From Planctomycetota bacterium (GTDB taxonomy: Bacteria > Planctomycetota > Planctomycetia > Planctomycetales > Planctomycetaceae): 64,000 nt of DNA. Below the pieces are notes generated by a model that worked only from the letters and a program-made list of their open reading frames with translations, did no database searches and was not told the DNA's origin. Numbering within the stretch: position 1 is the first letter of the stretch; every line of letters begins with the position of its first letter. Location: NCBI GenBank assembly GCA_027623235.1, contig JAQBVJ010000023.1, positions 1-64,000 on the forward strand, in the 5' to 3' direction. Positions 8,791-17,060 of this stretch are shown here, one piece after another. A program made the translations under genes and the position numbers.

Positions 8791-11079
8791 ATGAGCGAAC
8801 TCAGAATCTTCCGCGAAACAGAATGGATGGCTGGGGATCCGCGCGCGCCTCGGAGCGAGGGCTGGTGGAAAATCGGAGCCTCCGGGTGCGTTCTTGTGGT
8901 CCTGCTGTTCGCCATACGGCTTCCGCAGACAGCCAACGGGACCGAGCCTGCTGCCGCCGCGGCTTCAACTGATCCTGTTCCGCCAGTCGCGGCTGTTTCG
9001 GGAACGAAGGCTGAGGAATGTGCATCGCAGTTCGAGGGAGTGGTCTCGCCCGATGAGTGTTTTCTGCTCGACGACTTCAACGGAGATATTCAGAACCGGG
9101 TCGGCGGCTACCGCAATGTCTTTTTCAGAGAACCGTCTTCGGCGATGACTCGACGCGAAAGAGGGGACGCGTCGGACTCATTGCCGGACGCTTCATTGGT
9201 ACCGACGGGGCGAGGCCGTGTGCTTCGCCTCGCGGGCCGGCGGGCGGATGCGGGTTTCTGCGGTGCCTGGGTGCACCTGTTCGACATGCGGAGTCGCCGG
9301 CCCGTTTTCTTCGACGCGTCTGAGTGGAAATATCTGACGTTCTGGATTCGCGGCGCACGCGGAGGGGAAACGGTCCGATTCAAAGCCGCCGACGAAAGGT
9401 GGTACCGCAAAGAGGACGCTCGCCCGATCGGCCACTGCGATGAGTTTCTTTCAGGCGGCATTACGACGAGCTGGCAGCAGGTTGTCATCCCGCGCGGAAA
9501 ACTGGCGGGTCTCGACCTCCGCAGCCTTGCTTCGGTGTCGTTCGAATTCACCGAACCGGGCGAGCACACCGTGTTCATCGATGACCTGTGTCTGAAGCAG
9601 TCGCCCGAACTGCTCCCTGTCGACCCCAACGAGACCGCCGAGGGATCTGATGTCGCCCCGGATGAGACGACCGGTCGAAAACCGCGAGCCATGTGGGTCT
9701 GGTCGACGGCCGAACTGATTCACGACAAGGCTCAGTGCGAAGACCTTTTCCAGACGTGCCAGCTGGACGGGATCTCGCTGCTGTGGATTCAACTTCCGTA
9801 CGAACTCAGTTCGAGTTCCCAGTCCGCGTCCGACTCCTCTGTCCCTTCCGTGAAAGAAGAAACTGCTGACGTGACGAAGGCTCGTTGCCGGATCTCCTCG
9901 CCGGTTGAGCTGCGGCGATTTCTAAAGCAGGCGCACGATCTCGGCATTCAGGTTCACGCCCTGGACGGCTATCCGGAATTCGCGCTCCAGGAATTTCACG
10001 CGGTCCCGCTTGCGGTGGTCGATGAGGTCGTGCGGTTTAACTCACAGTCGGTTGTCGGTGAGCGATTCGACGGGATCCACCTGGACAACGAACCGTACCT
10101 CATTCTGGGCTGGCACGATCCGCGGCAACGCGAGCGGATTCTGCACGACTTTCTGACTCTCAACGTTGAGTGTCAGCGACGCGCGACGGCGGCGGGGATC
10201 GAATACGGCATCGACATACCGTTCTGGTGGAACGCCTTTAACGGGGACGGTGAGTCACCTGGCACGGTCACGTTTCGAGGTGACCGGAAGCCGGCGAGTT
10301 TTCACTGCATCGACCTGCTCGACAATGTCGGCATCATGAATTATCGCGACACCGCTGACGGTGCCGACGGAATGATCGCTCACGGCCGTGACCTGCTGCG
10401 CTACGCCGACTCGGTCGACGGGGCGAAAATCCTCATGGGCATCGAGACGTTTCGATACGACCCTCAGCCCGTGTGGTTTCTCCTCGGCCTGACCGAAGAA
10501 AGATTCCAGGCGGCACTCCACGACCGCGGCCGCGATTTCTCATCCTTGAGCCGGCGGAACGATCTGCGACTGTTCCGTTTTCACGATGGCCAGCGAGTCC
10601 ACATCGGCATCGAACTTCCATCGAGCCAGGTGCCAGTGGCCGAGACCGATCCGCTTTCATCGGATTCGGAACAACGCCTCTTGACGCTCCGTGAGATCGC
10701 CATCCGTTTCGGCGATTTCACCGCCGGTGCCGGCGATGACGAAGCTTTCGCGGCAGTCTCAAAATCGATTGAGGCTTCACCCGAATGGACGACGTTTCAG
10801 CGACGGAATCTGACCGACGACGCCCTGGGAGTCCGCTTTCCTGGCTTCGTGACCACGCGGTTGATGCTCAGCAAAGTGACGTTCGCTGACGACGCTTATG
10901 CCGATTTTCAGTTTGAGACTCGATTCGCCGAAGAGTCATTTTCGAAATTCGATTCGTACTGCGGCCTGGCAATCCACTCCTGGGAAAGCTTCCGAGGCAA
11001 GCATCCCCGGTTTTCCGGCAACGCGGTGCCGGCAGTCAGCCGCTTCGCGGACATTCGCCTCGGGACGTCCCGCCACTGA
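8791..11079 (+). CDS. Large secreted protein, carbohydrate-binding-like domain plus TIM-barrel-like hydrolase region
   Basis: A 762-residue protein. A hydrophobic N-terminal segment (about residues 27-47) is an uncleaved-type signal or anchor. Residues 85-275 are strand-rich with YLTFWIRGARGGETVRFKA and HTVFIDDLCL, like jelly-roll carbohydrate-binding modules in which a final Asp-Asp-Leu strand is typical. Residues 300-620 look like a (beta/alpha)8 barrel: RAMWVWS, DGISLLWIQLP, GIQVHALDGYPEF, GIHLDNEPYLILGW and GIDIPFWW. The Asp/Glu in LDNEPY is a candidate catalytic acid. No named glycoside hydrolase family is recognised. It probably acts on an extracellular polysaccharide. Confidence 0.65.
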   Translation: MSELRIFRETEWMAGDPRAPRSEGWWKIGASGCVLVVLLFAIRLPQTANGTEPAAAAASTDPVPPVAAVSGTKAEECASQFEGVVSPDECFLLDDFNGDIQNRVGGYRNVFFREPSSAMTRRERGDASDSLPDASLVPTGRGRVLRLAGRRADAGFCGAWVHLFDMRSRRPVFFDASEWKYLTFWIRGARGGETVRFKAADERWYRKEDARPIGHCDEFLSGGITTSWQQVVIPRGKLAGLDLRSLASVSFEFTEPGEHTVFIDDLCLKQSPELLPVDPNETAEGSDVAPDETTGRKPRAMWVWSTAELIHDKAQCEDLFQTCQLDGISLLWIQLPYELSSSSQSASDSSVPSVKEETADVTKARCRISSPVELRRFLKQAHDLGIQVHALDGYPEFALQEFHAVPLAVVDEVVRFNSQSVVGERFDGIHLDNEPYLILGWHDPRQRERILHDFLTLNVECQRRATAAGIEYGIDIPFWWNAFNGDGESPGTVTFRGDRKPASFHCIDLLDNVGIMNYRDTADGADGMIAHGRDLLRYADSVDGAKILMGIETFRYDPQPVWFLLGLTEERFQAALHDRGRDFSSLSRRNDLRLFRFHDGQRVHIGIELPSSQVPVAETDPLSSDSEQRLLTLREIAIRFGDFTAGAGDDEAFAAVSKSIEASPEWTTFQRRNLTDDALGVRFPGFVTTRLMLSKVTFADDAYADFQFETRFAEESFSKFDSYCGLAIHSWESFRGKHPRFSGNAVPAVSRFADIRLGTSRH

Positions 11080-11178
11080 CACCAACTGTCCTGAGCAGAG
11101 TGTCAAGTCGCGACTCGACATTCCATGCCGAGCGGCGCGGAAACATCATGCGGAATCCTGCAACTCTTCGCCGGACGG

Positions 11179-12426
11179 CTATCCGTCGAAGCTGCGAAGG
11201 ACCAGGCAGGCGTTGTGGCCGCCGAAGCCGAAACTGTTTTTCATGATCGTCTTGACGGCCATCTGTCGGGCTTCGTGAGGAACGTAGTCCAGATCGCAGT
11301 CCTCGTCAGGATTATCAAGATTGATCGTCGGCGCGACCGTTTGACTGAGAAGAGTCTGAACACAGACAACAAACTCGACGCCACCAGACGCTCCCAGCAG
11401 GTGCCCGATCTGACTCTTCGTGCTGGAAACGGCAACGCCTTTCGCGTGCGACCCGTAAACCGTCTTAATGGCCAGCGTTTCCGCTTTGTCACCCAGCGGC
11501 GTGCTCGTACCGTGCGCGTTGATGTAGTCGATGCTTTCCGGGTTGAGCTTCGCATCCTTGAGCGACTGCGACATGGCTCGCGCGGCGCCGCGGCCTTCAG
11601 GATCCGGAGCCGTCATGTGAGTCCCGTCGGCGGACATGCCGTACCCGAGGATCTCCGCCAGGATGTTTGCACCGCGGGCTTTCGCGTACTCCAGTTCCTC
11701 GATGACCATGCAGCCAGCGCCCTCGGCCATCACGAAGCCATCACGATCTTTGTCCCACGGTCGGCTCGCCTGTTCAGGAGCGTCGTTGCGGGTTGAGAGG
11801 GCGCTCATCCGGGCAAACCCGGAAAGGCCCATCGGAGAGATTGCGGCCTCACTCCCGCCTGTGATCATGACATCGGCGTGGTCGTACTGGATCAACCGGA
11901 ACGCGTCGCCAATGGCGTTGGTCGCTGAAGCACATGCCGTCGCGACGGCACTGTTCGGTCCTTTGAGACCCCAGTGAACCGAGATGTTGCCACTCGCCGC
12001 GTTGACCATCAACTTGGGAATCATGAACGGCGAGACCCGATTCGGGCCGCGGTCAAACAACGTGTTGTGCTGAGTCTCGATTTCGTTGAGGCCGCCAATT
12101 CCGCTGCCGACCAGAACTCCGTGGCGGAACGGGTCGCCCTGACTGAAGTCGATGCCGGATTGAACGATGGCTCGACTGGCGGCTCCGAATCCAAACTGGA
12201 CGAACCGGTCGAGCCGCTTGACGTCCTTCGGGGCGATGTCGACGTGATCGCAGACGTCGTAGTTTCGGACTTCTCCCCCGAAACGGACTTTGTAGTCCGA
12301 GCAGTCGAACCGCTCGATATTTCCAACGCCGCTTTTGCCCGCGCAGAGACTATCCCAGAACTCAGGGACGTTGCATCCCAGTGAGGTAGCGACTCCGACT
12401 CCGGTGACTACAACGCGTCTGGTCAT
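11179..12426 (-). CDS. fabF: 3-oxoacyl-ACP synthase II (FabF)
   Basis: A 415-residue protein of standard length. It condenses malonyl-ACP with acyl-ACP in fatty-acid elongation in the cytoplasm. The thiolase fold shows the active-site cysteine in AVATACASATNAI, and the two histidines in NAHGTSTPLGDKAE and GHLLGASGGVEF complete the Cys-His-His triad. The N-terminus RRVVVTGVGVATSLG is typical. It follows acpP on the same strand with a 122-bp gap containing a hairpin, the usual acpP-fabF arrangement. Confidence 0.97.
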   Translation of the reverse strand: MTRRVVVTGVGVATSLGCNVPEFWDSLCAGKSGVGNIERFDCSDYKVRFGGEVRNYDVCDHVDIAPKDVKRLDRFVQFGFGAASRAIVQSGIDFSQGDPFRHGVLVGSGIGGLNEIETQHNTLFDRGPNRVSPFMIPKLMVNAASGNISVHWGLKGPNSAVATACASATNAIGDAFRLIQYDHADVMITGGSEAAISPMGLSGFARMSALSTRNDAPEQASRPWDKDRDGFVMAEGAGCMVIEELEYAKARGANILAEILGYGMSADGTHMTAPDPEGRGAARAMSQSLKDAKLNPESIDYINAHGTSTPLGDKAETLAIKTVYGSHAKGVAVSSTKSQIGHLLGASGGVEFVVCVQTLLSQTVAPTINLDNPDEDCDLDYVPHEARQMAVKTIMKNSFGFGGHNACLVLRSFDG

Positions 12427-12501
12427 TTGTCGTTTGTCTTGTGGCCGCCGCCAGAGTCTTCACTGGCAGCCAGCTCAGTTTTAGATCGCCCATAGTAAGA
12501 A

Positions 12502-12533
12502 ACGGCGGCTGCAGATCAGTCCACAGCCGCCGT
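12502..12533 (-). promoter_or_regulatory. Perfect hairpin in the acpP-fabF gap
   Basis: ACGGCGGCTG at 12502-12511 pairs perfectly with CAGCCGCCGT at 12524-12533 around a 12-nt loop. On the transcribed strand the following bases are TTCTTACT, too weak a U-tract for a full terminator. It may attenuate or stabilise the acpP transcript so that ACP is made in excess over FabF. Confidence 0.6.
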
Positions 12534-12548
12534 GATAGTCGTCCGTTC

Positions 12549-12779
12549 TCAGCTTTTATCTTCGATGTAGCTGACCGCGTCGCCAACCGTTCGAATCTTC
12601 TCGTAGTCGTCATCCGGAATCGTGATTCCAAATTCGTCTTCGAATTCCATGACCAGCTCGACAACGTCGAGCGAATCGGCCTTCAGATCGTCGACAAACG
12701 ACGAAGTGCGGCTGATTTCCTCCTCCGGAACTCCCAGCTGTTCGCTGACGATTCCGATCACTTTTTCTTCTGTGGACAC
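12549..12779 (-). CDS. acpP: Acyl carrier protein
   Basis: A 76-residue acidic helical protein. The phosphopantetheine attachment serine lies in [16 protein letters not shown] at about residue 37, in the invariant DSL context. It shuttles acyl intermediates to FabF and other FAS II enzymes. It is the first gene of an acpP-fabF pair. GAGGT lies upstream of the ATG. Confidence 0.97.
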   Translation of the reverse strand: MSTEEKVIGIVSEQLGVPEEEISRTSSFVDDLKADSLDVVELVMEFEDEFGITIPDDDYEKIRTVGDAVSYIEDKS

Positions 12780-13340
12780 AATGATACCTCCGGTGGATTG
12801 ACGTCAGTTTTAAACCGGGCTGTCCCGGGGCGGCGAACGTCTGGAGACCGGCGAGGCTGGGGGTTCTGCGTGATTCCGCAGACCCCAACCTGTTATCGCA
12901 TCGCGGCTTCAGATCAGCCCGCAGTGATTCTGGCAGACTCCCTGCAGGTTGGATTTCCCTGGAGCCTCGACCAGTCAAAGGACCTCGCGAGGTGGAAATC
13001 GAAAATGCAGAAAGCGAACTGCCGGAGTGCGGGATTCGCCGGAAGTGTAATGCCGCGAACATATAGTGCGAACGCCAGTTCGTGTAAACTCAAATGCCAC
13101 CCGCCGCCGGATGCCCGAACTCGCGGTGAGGCGGTTATTTCCGAACAGCGCAACCCGTATTTCCGGGCGATTGGGAGACGAGTGTTGACCGGCTCTGGAT
13201 TGCGGTTTAACGTCACATACATCAACGAACTCTGAAGTGTCCTCTCTGGCAGTGCCGAAACCTTCTGAGCAAGTTTTTTTACGACAGCGGTCGCTTGCCC
13301 CACCCTGCCGAGCCTTCCATCCTTACTCTGGAGTTTGAAA
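12780..13340. other. 561-bp divergent gap, nothing recognised
   Basis: Promoter region between acpP (minus) and the DUF1501 gene (plus). Open frames on both strands are compositional shadows without protein-like features. Confidence 0.5.
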
Positions 13341-14693
13341 ATGCTCACCATTCAAGGCCCGAAACAGCGTTCGTTCTGTGACGGAGTTTCCCGCCGAAGC
13401 TTTTTGACCATCGGTGGCTTCGCGATGGCTGGCGTGACCAACCTCGGTCTGGCCGACGTTCTGCGAGCGGAAGAAGCATCCGGACAGGGACGTTCCCACA
13501 AAGCTGTCATCAATATCTTTCTCGGTGGCGGACCTCCCCACCAGGATATGTGGGAAATCAAGACCGAGGCCCCGAAGGAGATTCGCGGCGAATTTGAACC
13601 AATCTCGACGGCCGTACCCGGGGTTCAAATTGGTGAGTGCTTCCCGAAGATTGCCGCGATGGGCGACCGTTTCGCGTTCATCCGCTCGATCGTTGGCTGT
13701 GCCGGTGGCCACGACGCCTACCAGTGCTTCAGCGGCTGGGATCGAAACAAAGACGCCACAATCGGCGGCCGGCCCGCCATCGGACCGGTTGTCTCTAAAC
13801 TGTTTGGTCCGATCGATCCGAGCATCCCGCCAGCCGTCGCGCTGGCGGCCCCGACGAGTCACAGACCGTGGTCTGAGCCGGGCGGACCTGGGTTCCTCGG
13901 CGCCGGATTCTCACCGTTCAAGCCGGATGATGAAGGCAAATCGAATCTTAAACTGAACGGCGTGACGCTGGATCGGCTTGACGATCGCAAGGCTCTGCTG
14001 AGCGGTCTCGACCAGCTCAAACGAAATGCCGACGCAAGCGGCCTGCTTGCGGGAATGGATCAGTTCAACCGGGCCGCTTTCGGTGTTCTCACTTCCAGCC
14101 GTCTTCTCGACGCTCTGGATCTGAGCAAGGAAGACCCGAAAACGGTCGCCCGCTACGGCGACGGCAAGCCCTACCAGTTTCAATACGACGGAGCTCCGAC
14201 GTGCAACGATCACCTGCTGATGGCACGGCGGCTTGTTGAGGCGGGCGTGCGGTCGGTCACGCTTTCGTTCGGTCGCTGGGACAGCCACGGCAACAACTTC
14301 GACCTCGTCCGTGATCACGGCGGCAAGCTGGACCAGGCGGTCGCTGCCCTCGTCGGCGACCTCGAAGAACGAGGCATGCTCGATGACGTTACCGTTGTCG
14401 TCTGGGGAGAATTCGGCCGGACTCCGCGGGTCAATCCGGGAGCGGGCCGCGATCACTGGCCGCGAGTCAGTTGCTGTCTGATGGCCGGAGGCGGGATGAA
14501 CACCGGTCAGGCCATCGGCGCGACAAACCGGCTCGGCGAATACGCTCTGGATCGTCCGGTCGACATGCAGGAAGTTGTCGCGACCGTCTACAGAAATATG
14601 GGCATCAACTGTGAAACGACGACTCTCATCGACCAGGCCGGGCGACCGCAGTATCTGATCGATAAGCGGATCCCGATCCGCGAGCTTGTCTGA
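13341..14693 (+). CDS. DUF1501 (sulfatase/alkaline-phosphatase-fold) Tat-exported protein
   Basis: A 450-residue protein. The N-terminus has a twin-arginine motif (SRRSFLTIGGFAMAG), so export folded by Tat is expected. FLGGGPPHQDMWEIK, GGHDAYQCFSGWD, WDSHGNNFDLVRDHG and VVWGEFGRTPRVNPGAGRDHW are hallmarks of DUF1501, a family very abundant in planctomycetes and often paired with DUF1549/DUF1553 cytochrome proteins. This copy stands alone. The ATG at 13341 is chosen because CTGGAG lies 7-8 nt upstream. Substrate unknown. Confidence 0.92.
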   Translation: MLTIQGPKQRSFCDGVSRRSFLTIGGFAMAGVTNLGLADVLRAEEASGQGRSHKAVINIFLGGGPPHQDMWEIKTEAPKEIRGEFEPISTAVPGVQIGECFPKIAAMGDRFAFIRSIVGCAGGHDAYQCFSGWDRNKDATIGGRPAIGPVVSKLFGPIDPSIPPAVALAAPTSHRPWSEPGGPGFLGAGFSPFKPDDEGKSNLKLNGVTLDRLDDRKALLSGLDQLKRNADASGLLAGMDQFNRAAFGVLTSSRLLDALDLSKEDPKTVARYGDGKPYQFQYDGAPTCNDHLLMARRLVEAGVRSVTLSFGRWDSHGNNFDLVRDHGGKLDQAVAALVGDLEERGMLDDVTVVVWGEFGRTPRVNPGAGRDHWPRVSCCLMAGGGMNTGQAIGATNRLGEYALDRPVDMQEVVATVYRNMGINCETTTLIDQAGRPQYLIDKRIPIRELV

Positions 14694-14712
14694 GCAACCC
14701 GGACATTGAACG

Positions 14713-14746
14713 CACCCCCAGGCGGATCCCGCTTCGGGGTGTTTTT
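14713..14746 (+). terminator. Rho-independent terminator after DUF1501 gene
   Basis: CACCCC at 14713 pairs with GGGGTG ending at 14741, with an inner GCGG/CCGC stem, followed directly by TTTTTCTT. Confidence 0.8.
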
Positions 14747-14760
14747 CTTGCGCGGTCAGG

Positions 14761-14830
14761 TTCACGCAGAGTCGCAGAGATCGCGGAGAAAAACAGGCTT
14801 CCTCTGCGTTCTCGGCGCCTCGGCGTGAAA
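14761..14830. repeat. CGCAGAG-family inverted repeat
   Basis: TTCACGCAGAGTCGCAGAG at 14761 is mirrored by CTCTGCGTTCTCGGCGCC and GGCGTGAA ending at about 14829. The same motif family recurs at 38252-38313 and, in altered form, at 46962-47035. It lies between converging genes and could act as a bidirectional terminator. Confidence 0.6.
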
Positions 14831-14859
14831 AAGCGAGCATGGACGAACGACGTCAAGCC

Positions 14860-15351
14860 TCATGACCGCTTCATCATGGCCTGCCGGATTTCGCTGCGGT
14901 CGCTGTCTGTCTTCAGCTTCTCGCGTTTGTCGTGCGTCTTACGTCCCTTCGCGAGCCCGACGCGCACCTTGATGCGGCCGTTTTTGAAGTAGACGTCAAG
15001 CGGCACCAGTGTGAAGCCCTGCTGCTCAGCCCGCTCGGCAAACTTCTGCAGCTCGCGTTTGTGGAGCAGCAGCTTGCGTGGCCGCGTTGGCTCGTGGTTC
15101 ATCAGGTTGGCCTGAGGATACTCGTTGATGTTTGCACCAAGCAGCCACAGCTCGCCATCGCGAACGCGCGCGTACGACTCTTCCAGCGAGACCTTGCCGT
15201 TGCGAATGCTCTTCACTTCGCTGCCCATCAGCGCGACACCGCATTCCAGGTCTTCGAGGATCTCGTAGTTGAAACGCGCCTTGCGGTTCTTGCAGACGTG
15301 CTTCGAGTTCGGATCCTGAGGCGGCACCTTTTTCTTTTTCTGTCTGGCCAT
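14860..15351 (-). CDS. smpB: SsrA-binding protein SmpB
   Basis: A 163-residue basic protein. SmpB binds tmRNA and brings it to stalled ribosomes for trans-translation. Characteristic stretches are NRKARFNYEILEDLECGV, GSEVKSIRNGKVSLEESY, ANINEYPQANLMNHEP and the basic tail GLAKGRKTHDKREKLKTDSD. Length is normal. The tmRNA gene itself was not found in the window. Confidence 0.97.
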   Translation of the reverse strand: MARQKKKKVPPQDPNSKHVCKNRKARFNYEILEDLECGVALMGSEVKSIRNGKVSLEESYARVRDGELWLLGANINEYPQANLMNHEPTRPRKLLLHKRELQKFAERAEQQGFTLVPLDVYFKNGRIKVRVGLAKGRKTHDKREKLKTDSDRSEIRQAMMKRS

Positions 15352-15502
15352 TGCAAAGCCACATTAGTGAGTCAGAACGGACTCTGCATCTGAGTGATGC
15401 GACGCCCACAGACAGGTTAGCTCGGTGACGGCTCTCTGTCCTGCGAGAGACTGGCTTGCGGAGCCCACCTTCACGACTCTCGGCGAACGCCACCGGCTCG
15501 AC

Positions 15503-15574
15503 GATTGATCCGGGTTAGATTGATCCGGGTTAAGCGGCGAGGTCGAGGCGCATAAGAAAAACGCCTCCGACCTC
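15503..15574. repeat. Direct repeat and hairpin between smpB and the FlgM-like gene
   Basis: GATTGATCCGGGTTA is repeated in tandem around 15504-15533. It is followed by an inverted repeat, GAGGTCGAGGCG at 15539-15550 with CGCCTCCGACCTC at 15562-15574. The hairpin lies just downstream of the FlgM-like gene and may end its transcript, but the T run is in the loop. Confidence 0.5.
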
Positions 15575-15626
15575 GTGACTCTCTTTCACGAAACGGCGAC
15601 TTGCCCGGCAATCTCAAACGGCGAGG

Positions 15627-15923
15627 TTACTGTGCCAGCAACGATTCCATCAGGCGATCGACGGCCGTTTCCAGCTTGTCGGATGTCTCATAGGTTCCCG
15701 CGGCGATTTCCTGCTGAATTTGAGCGAGCCGTTGAGCTCGAAACTCCGCCTGCAGATCAACTTCCCCCGCAGCCGAATTGGTCGAGCTGATTTCCAGTTC
15801 GTCTTTCGGCGCTGTCGGGCCAGCTTCCGCCGACTGGGTTTCTGCCGACTGAGCGGCCGTCGTCTGCGAAGTTCGCTGAACGGGCTGCCCGCCGTTGACG
15901 TTTCCAGGTCCGCTGACTTCCAT
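15627..15923 (-). CDS. flgM: FlgM-like anti-sigma factor
   Basis: A 98-residue, Gln/Ala/Glu-rich protein with a disordered N-terminal half and a C-terminal half DELEISSTNSAAGEV..ERLAQIQQEIAAGTYE-like, matching FlgM proteins that sequester sigma28 until the flagellar hook is finished. The C-terminal segment IQQEIAAGTYETSDKLETAV is the conserved sigma-binding part. The ATG at 15923 is chosen over an upstream TTG because GAGGGAG lies 6 nt before it. No flagellar genes are adjacent, which is common in planctomycetes. Confidence 0.7.
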   Translation of the reverse strand: MEVSGPGNVNGGQPVQRTSQTTAAQSAETQSAEAGPTAPKDELEISSTNSAAGEVDLQAEFRAQRLAQIQQEIAAGTYETSDKLETAVDRLMESLLAQ

Positions 15924-16082
15924 GTCGGTCTCCCTCTTCAAAAGGCTGACGAGAGCACGCCTCCGTCGCGCAAACGCCGTAACTCGCAGATGCTACTGCA
16001 AAAGTCGATTTCGGTTCAACTTCTGTATTCTACGGCCGCAATCGCTCTACACTCAGCCGTTTTTCGGTGAGCAGGACACGAA

Positions 16083-17036
16083 ATGGGAATCTTCATCGGC
16101 ACGGACGAAGCCGGATACGGGCCGAATCTGGGACCGCTTGTGATCACCGTGTCAGTCTGGGAAGTCCCCGGTGACCCGCGCGAGTTCGATTTCTTTGCCG
16201 CCCTCAGCGACACCGTTTCACAGGATTCCCCAAAGAATTCCGGCCGGCTCCACGTTGCCGACTCGAAAGCGGTCTACTCACCGGGAAAAGGAATTACTTC
16301 GCTTGAGACGTCCGTGCTCGCGCTCACCCGACTGCTCGACTGGAAGCCGAGCTCGTTCCGGCAGTTGTGTGGAGCTCTCAGCCGACACCTGGCGAACGCA
16401 ACTCCGCTTTCCGGCGACCCCTGGTACGAAGGCGCGGACCTCGACCTGCCACAAAAGACCGATACGACATCGGTCGAATCCGGCGCGACGTCTCTTCTGA
16501 ATGCCTGCCTGGCCGCGGGGATCAAGCTGCGCGAAGTTCGCAGCGAGATCGTTTCTCCCGAGCGATTCAACGAGCTCTGTGAGTCGCACGGCAACAAAGC
16601 GGCTGCCCTCTCGCGAACGACTCTCAGCCTGATTCGCAGCGTGTGGGACCCGGACTCGGCGGAGGCGACCCTCATCGTCGGCGATAAACACGGTGGCCGG
16701 AACCGCTATGACGACCTCATCGATGATCAGCTCGACGGGCAGATGATTTTCCGGCTTGGCGAGGGCAAAGAGCGGAGCACCTACCGAGTCGGCTCGACGG
16801 AACTTCGTTTTCAGATGCGAGCGGAATCGCACCTGCCGGTCGCGGTCTCATCAATGTTCTGCAAGTACGTCCGCGAGCTGGCCATGGAGCTGTTTAACCA
16901 GTTCTGGCAGCAGCACCTTCCCAGCTTGAAACCGACGAAGGGCTACCCGCTCGATGCAAAACGATTTCGCAAAGACATTGCGAAGAAGCAGCAGGAGCTC
17001 GGAATTTCCGATCGAGTCCTGTGGCGAAACCGGTAG
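16083..17036 (+). CDS. Divergent RNase HII-like protein
   Basis: A 317-residue cytoplasmic protein. The N-terminus GIFIGTDEAGYGPNLGPLV matches the RNase HII signature in which Asp and Glu of DEAG bind the catalytic metals. LHVADSKAVYSPGKG corresponds to the conserved DSK segment, and LIVGDKHGGRNRYDD may supply a third acid. It is about 100 residues longer than standard RNase HII (about 200 aa) and lacks the GRGPLAGP wording. It may be a lineage-specific paralogue acting on RNA/DNA hybrids rather than the housekeeping enzyme. Function by fold only. Confidence 0.65.
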   Translation: MGIFIGTDEAGYGPNLGPLVITVSVWEVPGDPREFDFFAALSDTVSQDSPKNSGRLHVADSKAVYSPGKGITSLETSVLALTRLLDWKPSSFRQLCGALSRHLANATPLSGDPWYEGADLDLPQKTDTTSVESGATSLLNACLAAGIKLREVRSEIVSPERFNELCESHGNKAAALSRTTLSLIRSVWDPDSAEATLIVGDKHGGRNRYDDLIDDQLDGQMIFRLGEGKERSTYRVGSTELRFQMRAESHLPVAVSSMFCKYVRELAMELFNQFWQQHLPSLKPTKGYPLDAKRFRKDIAKKQQELGISDRVLWRNR

Positions 17037-17060
17037 CCGGTTCGGTTACACAGAATCTGC

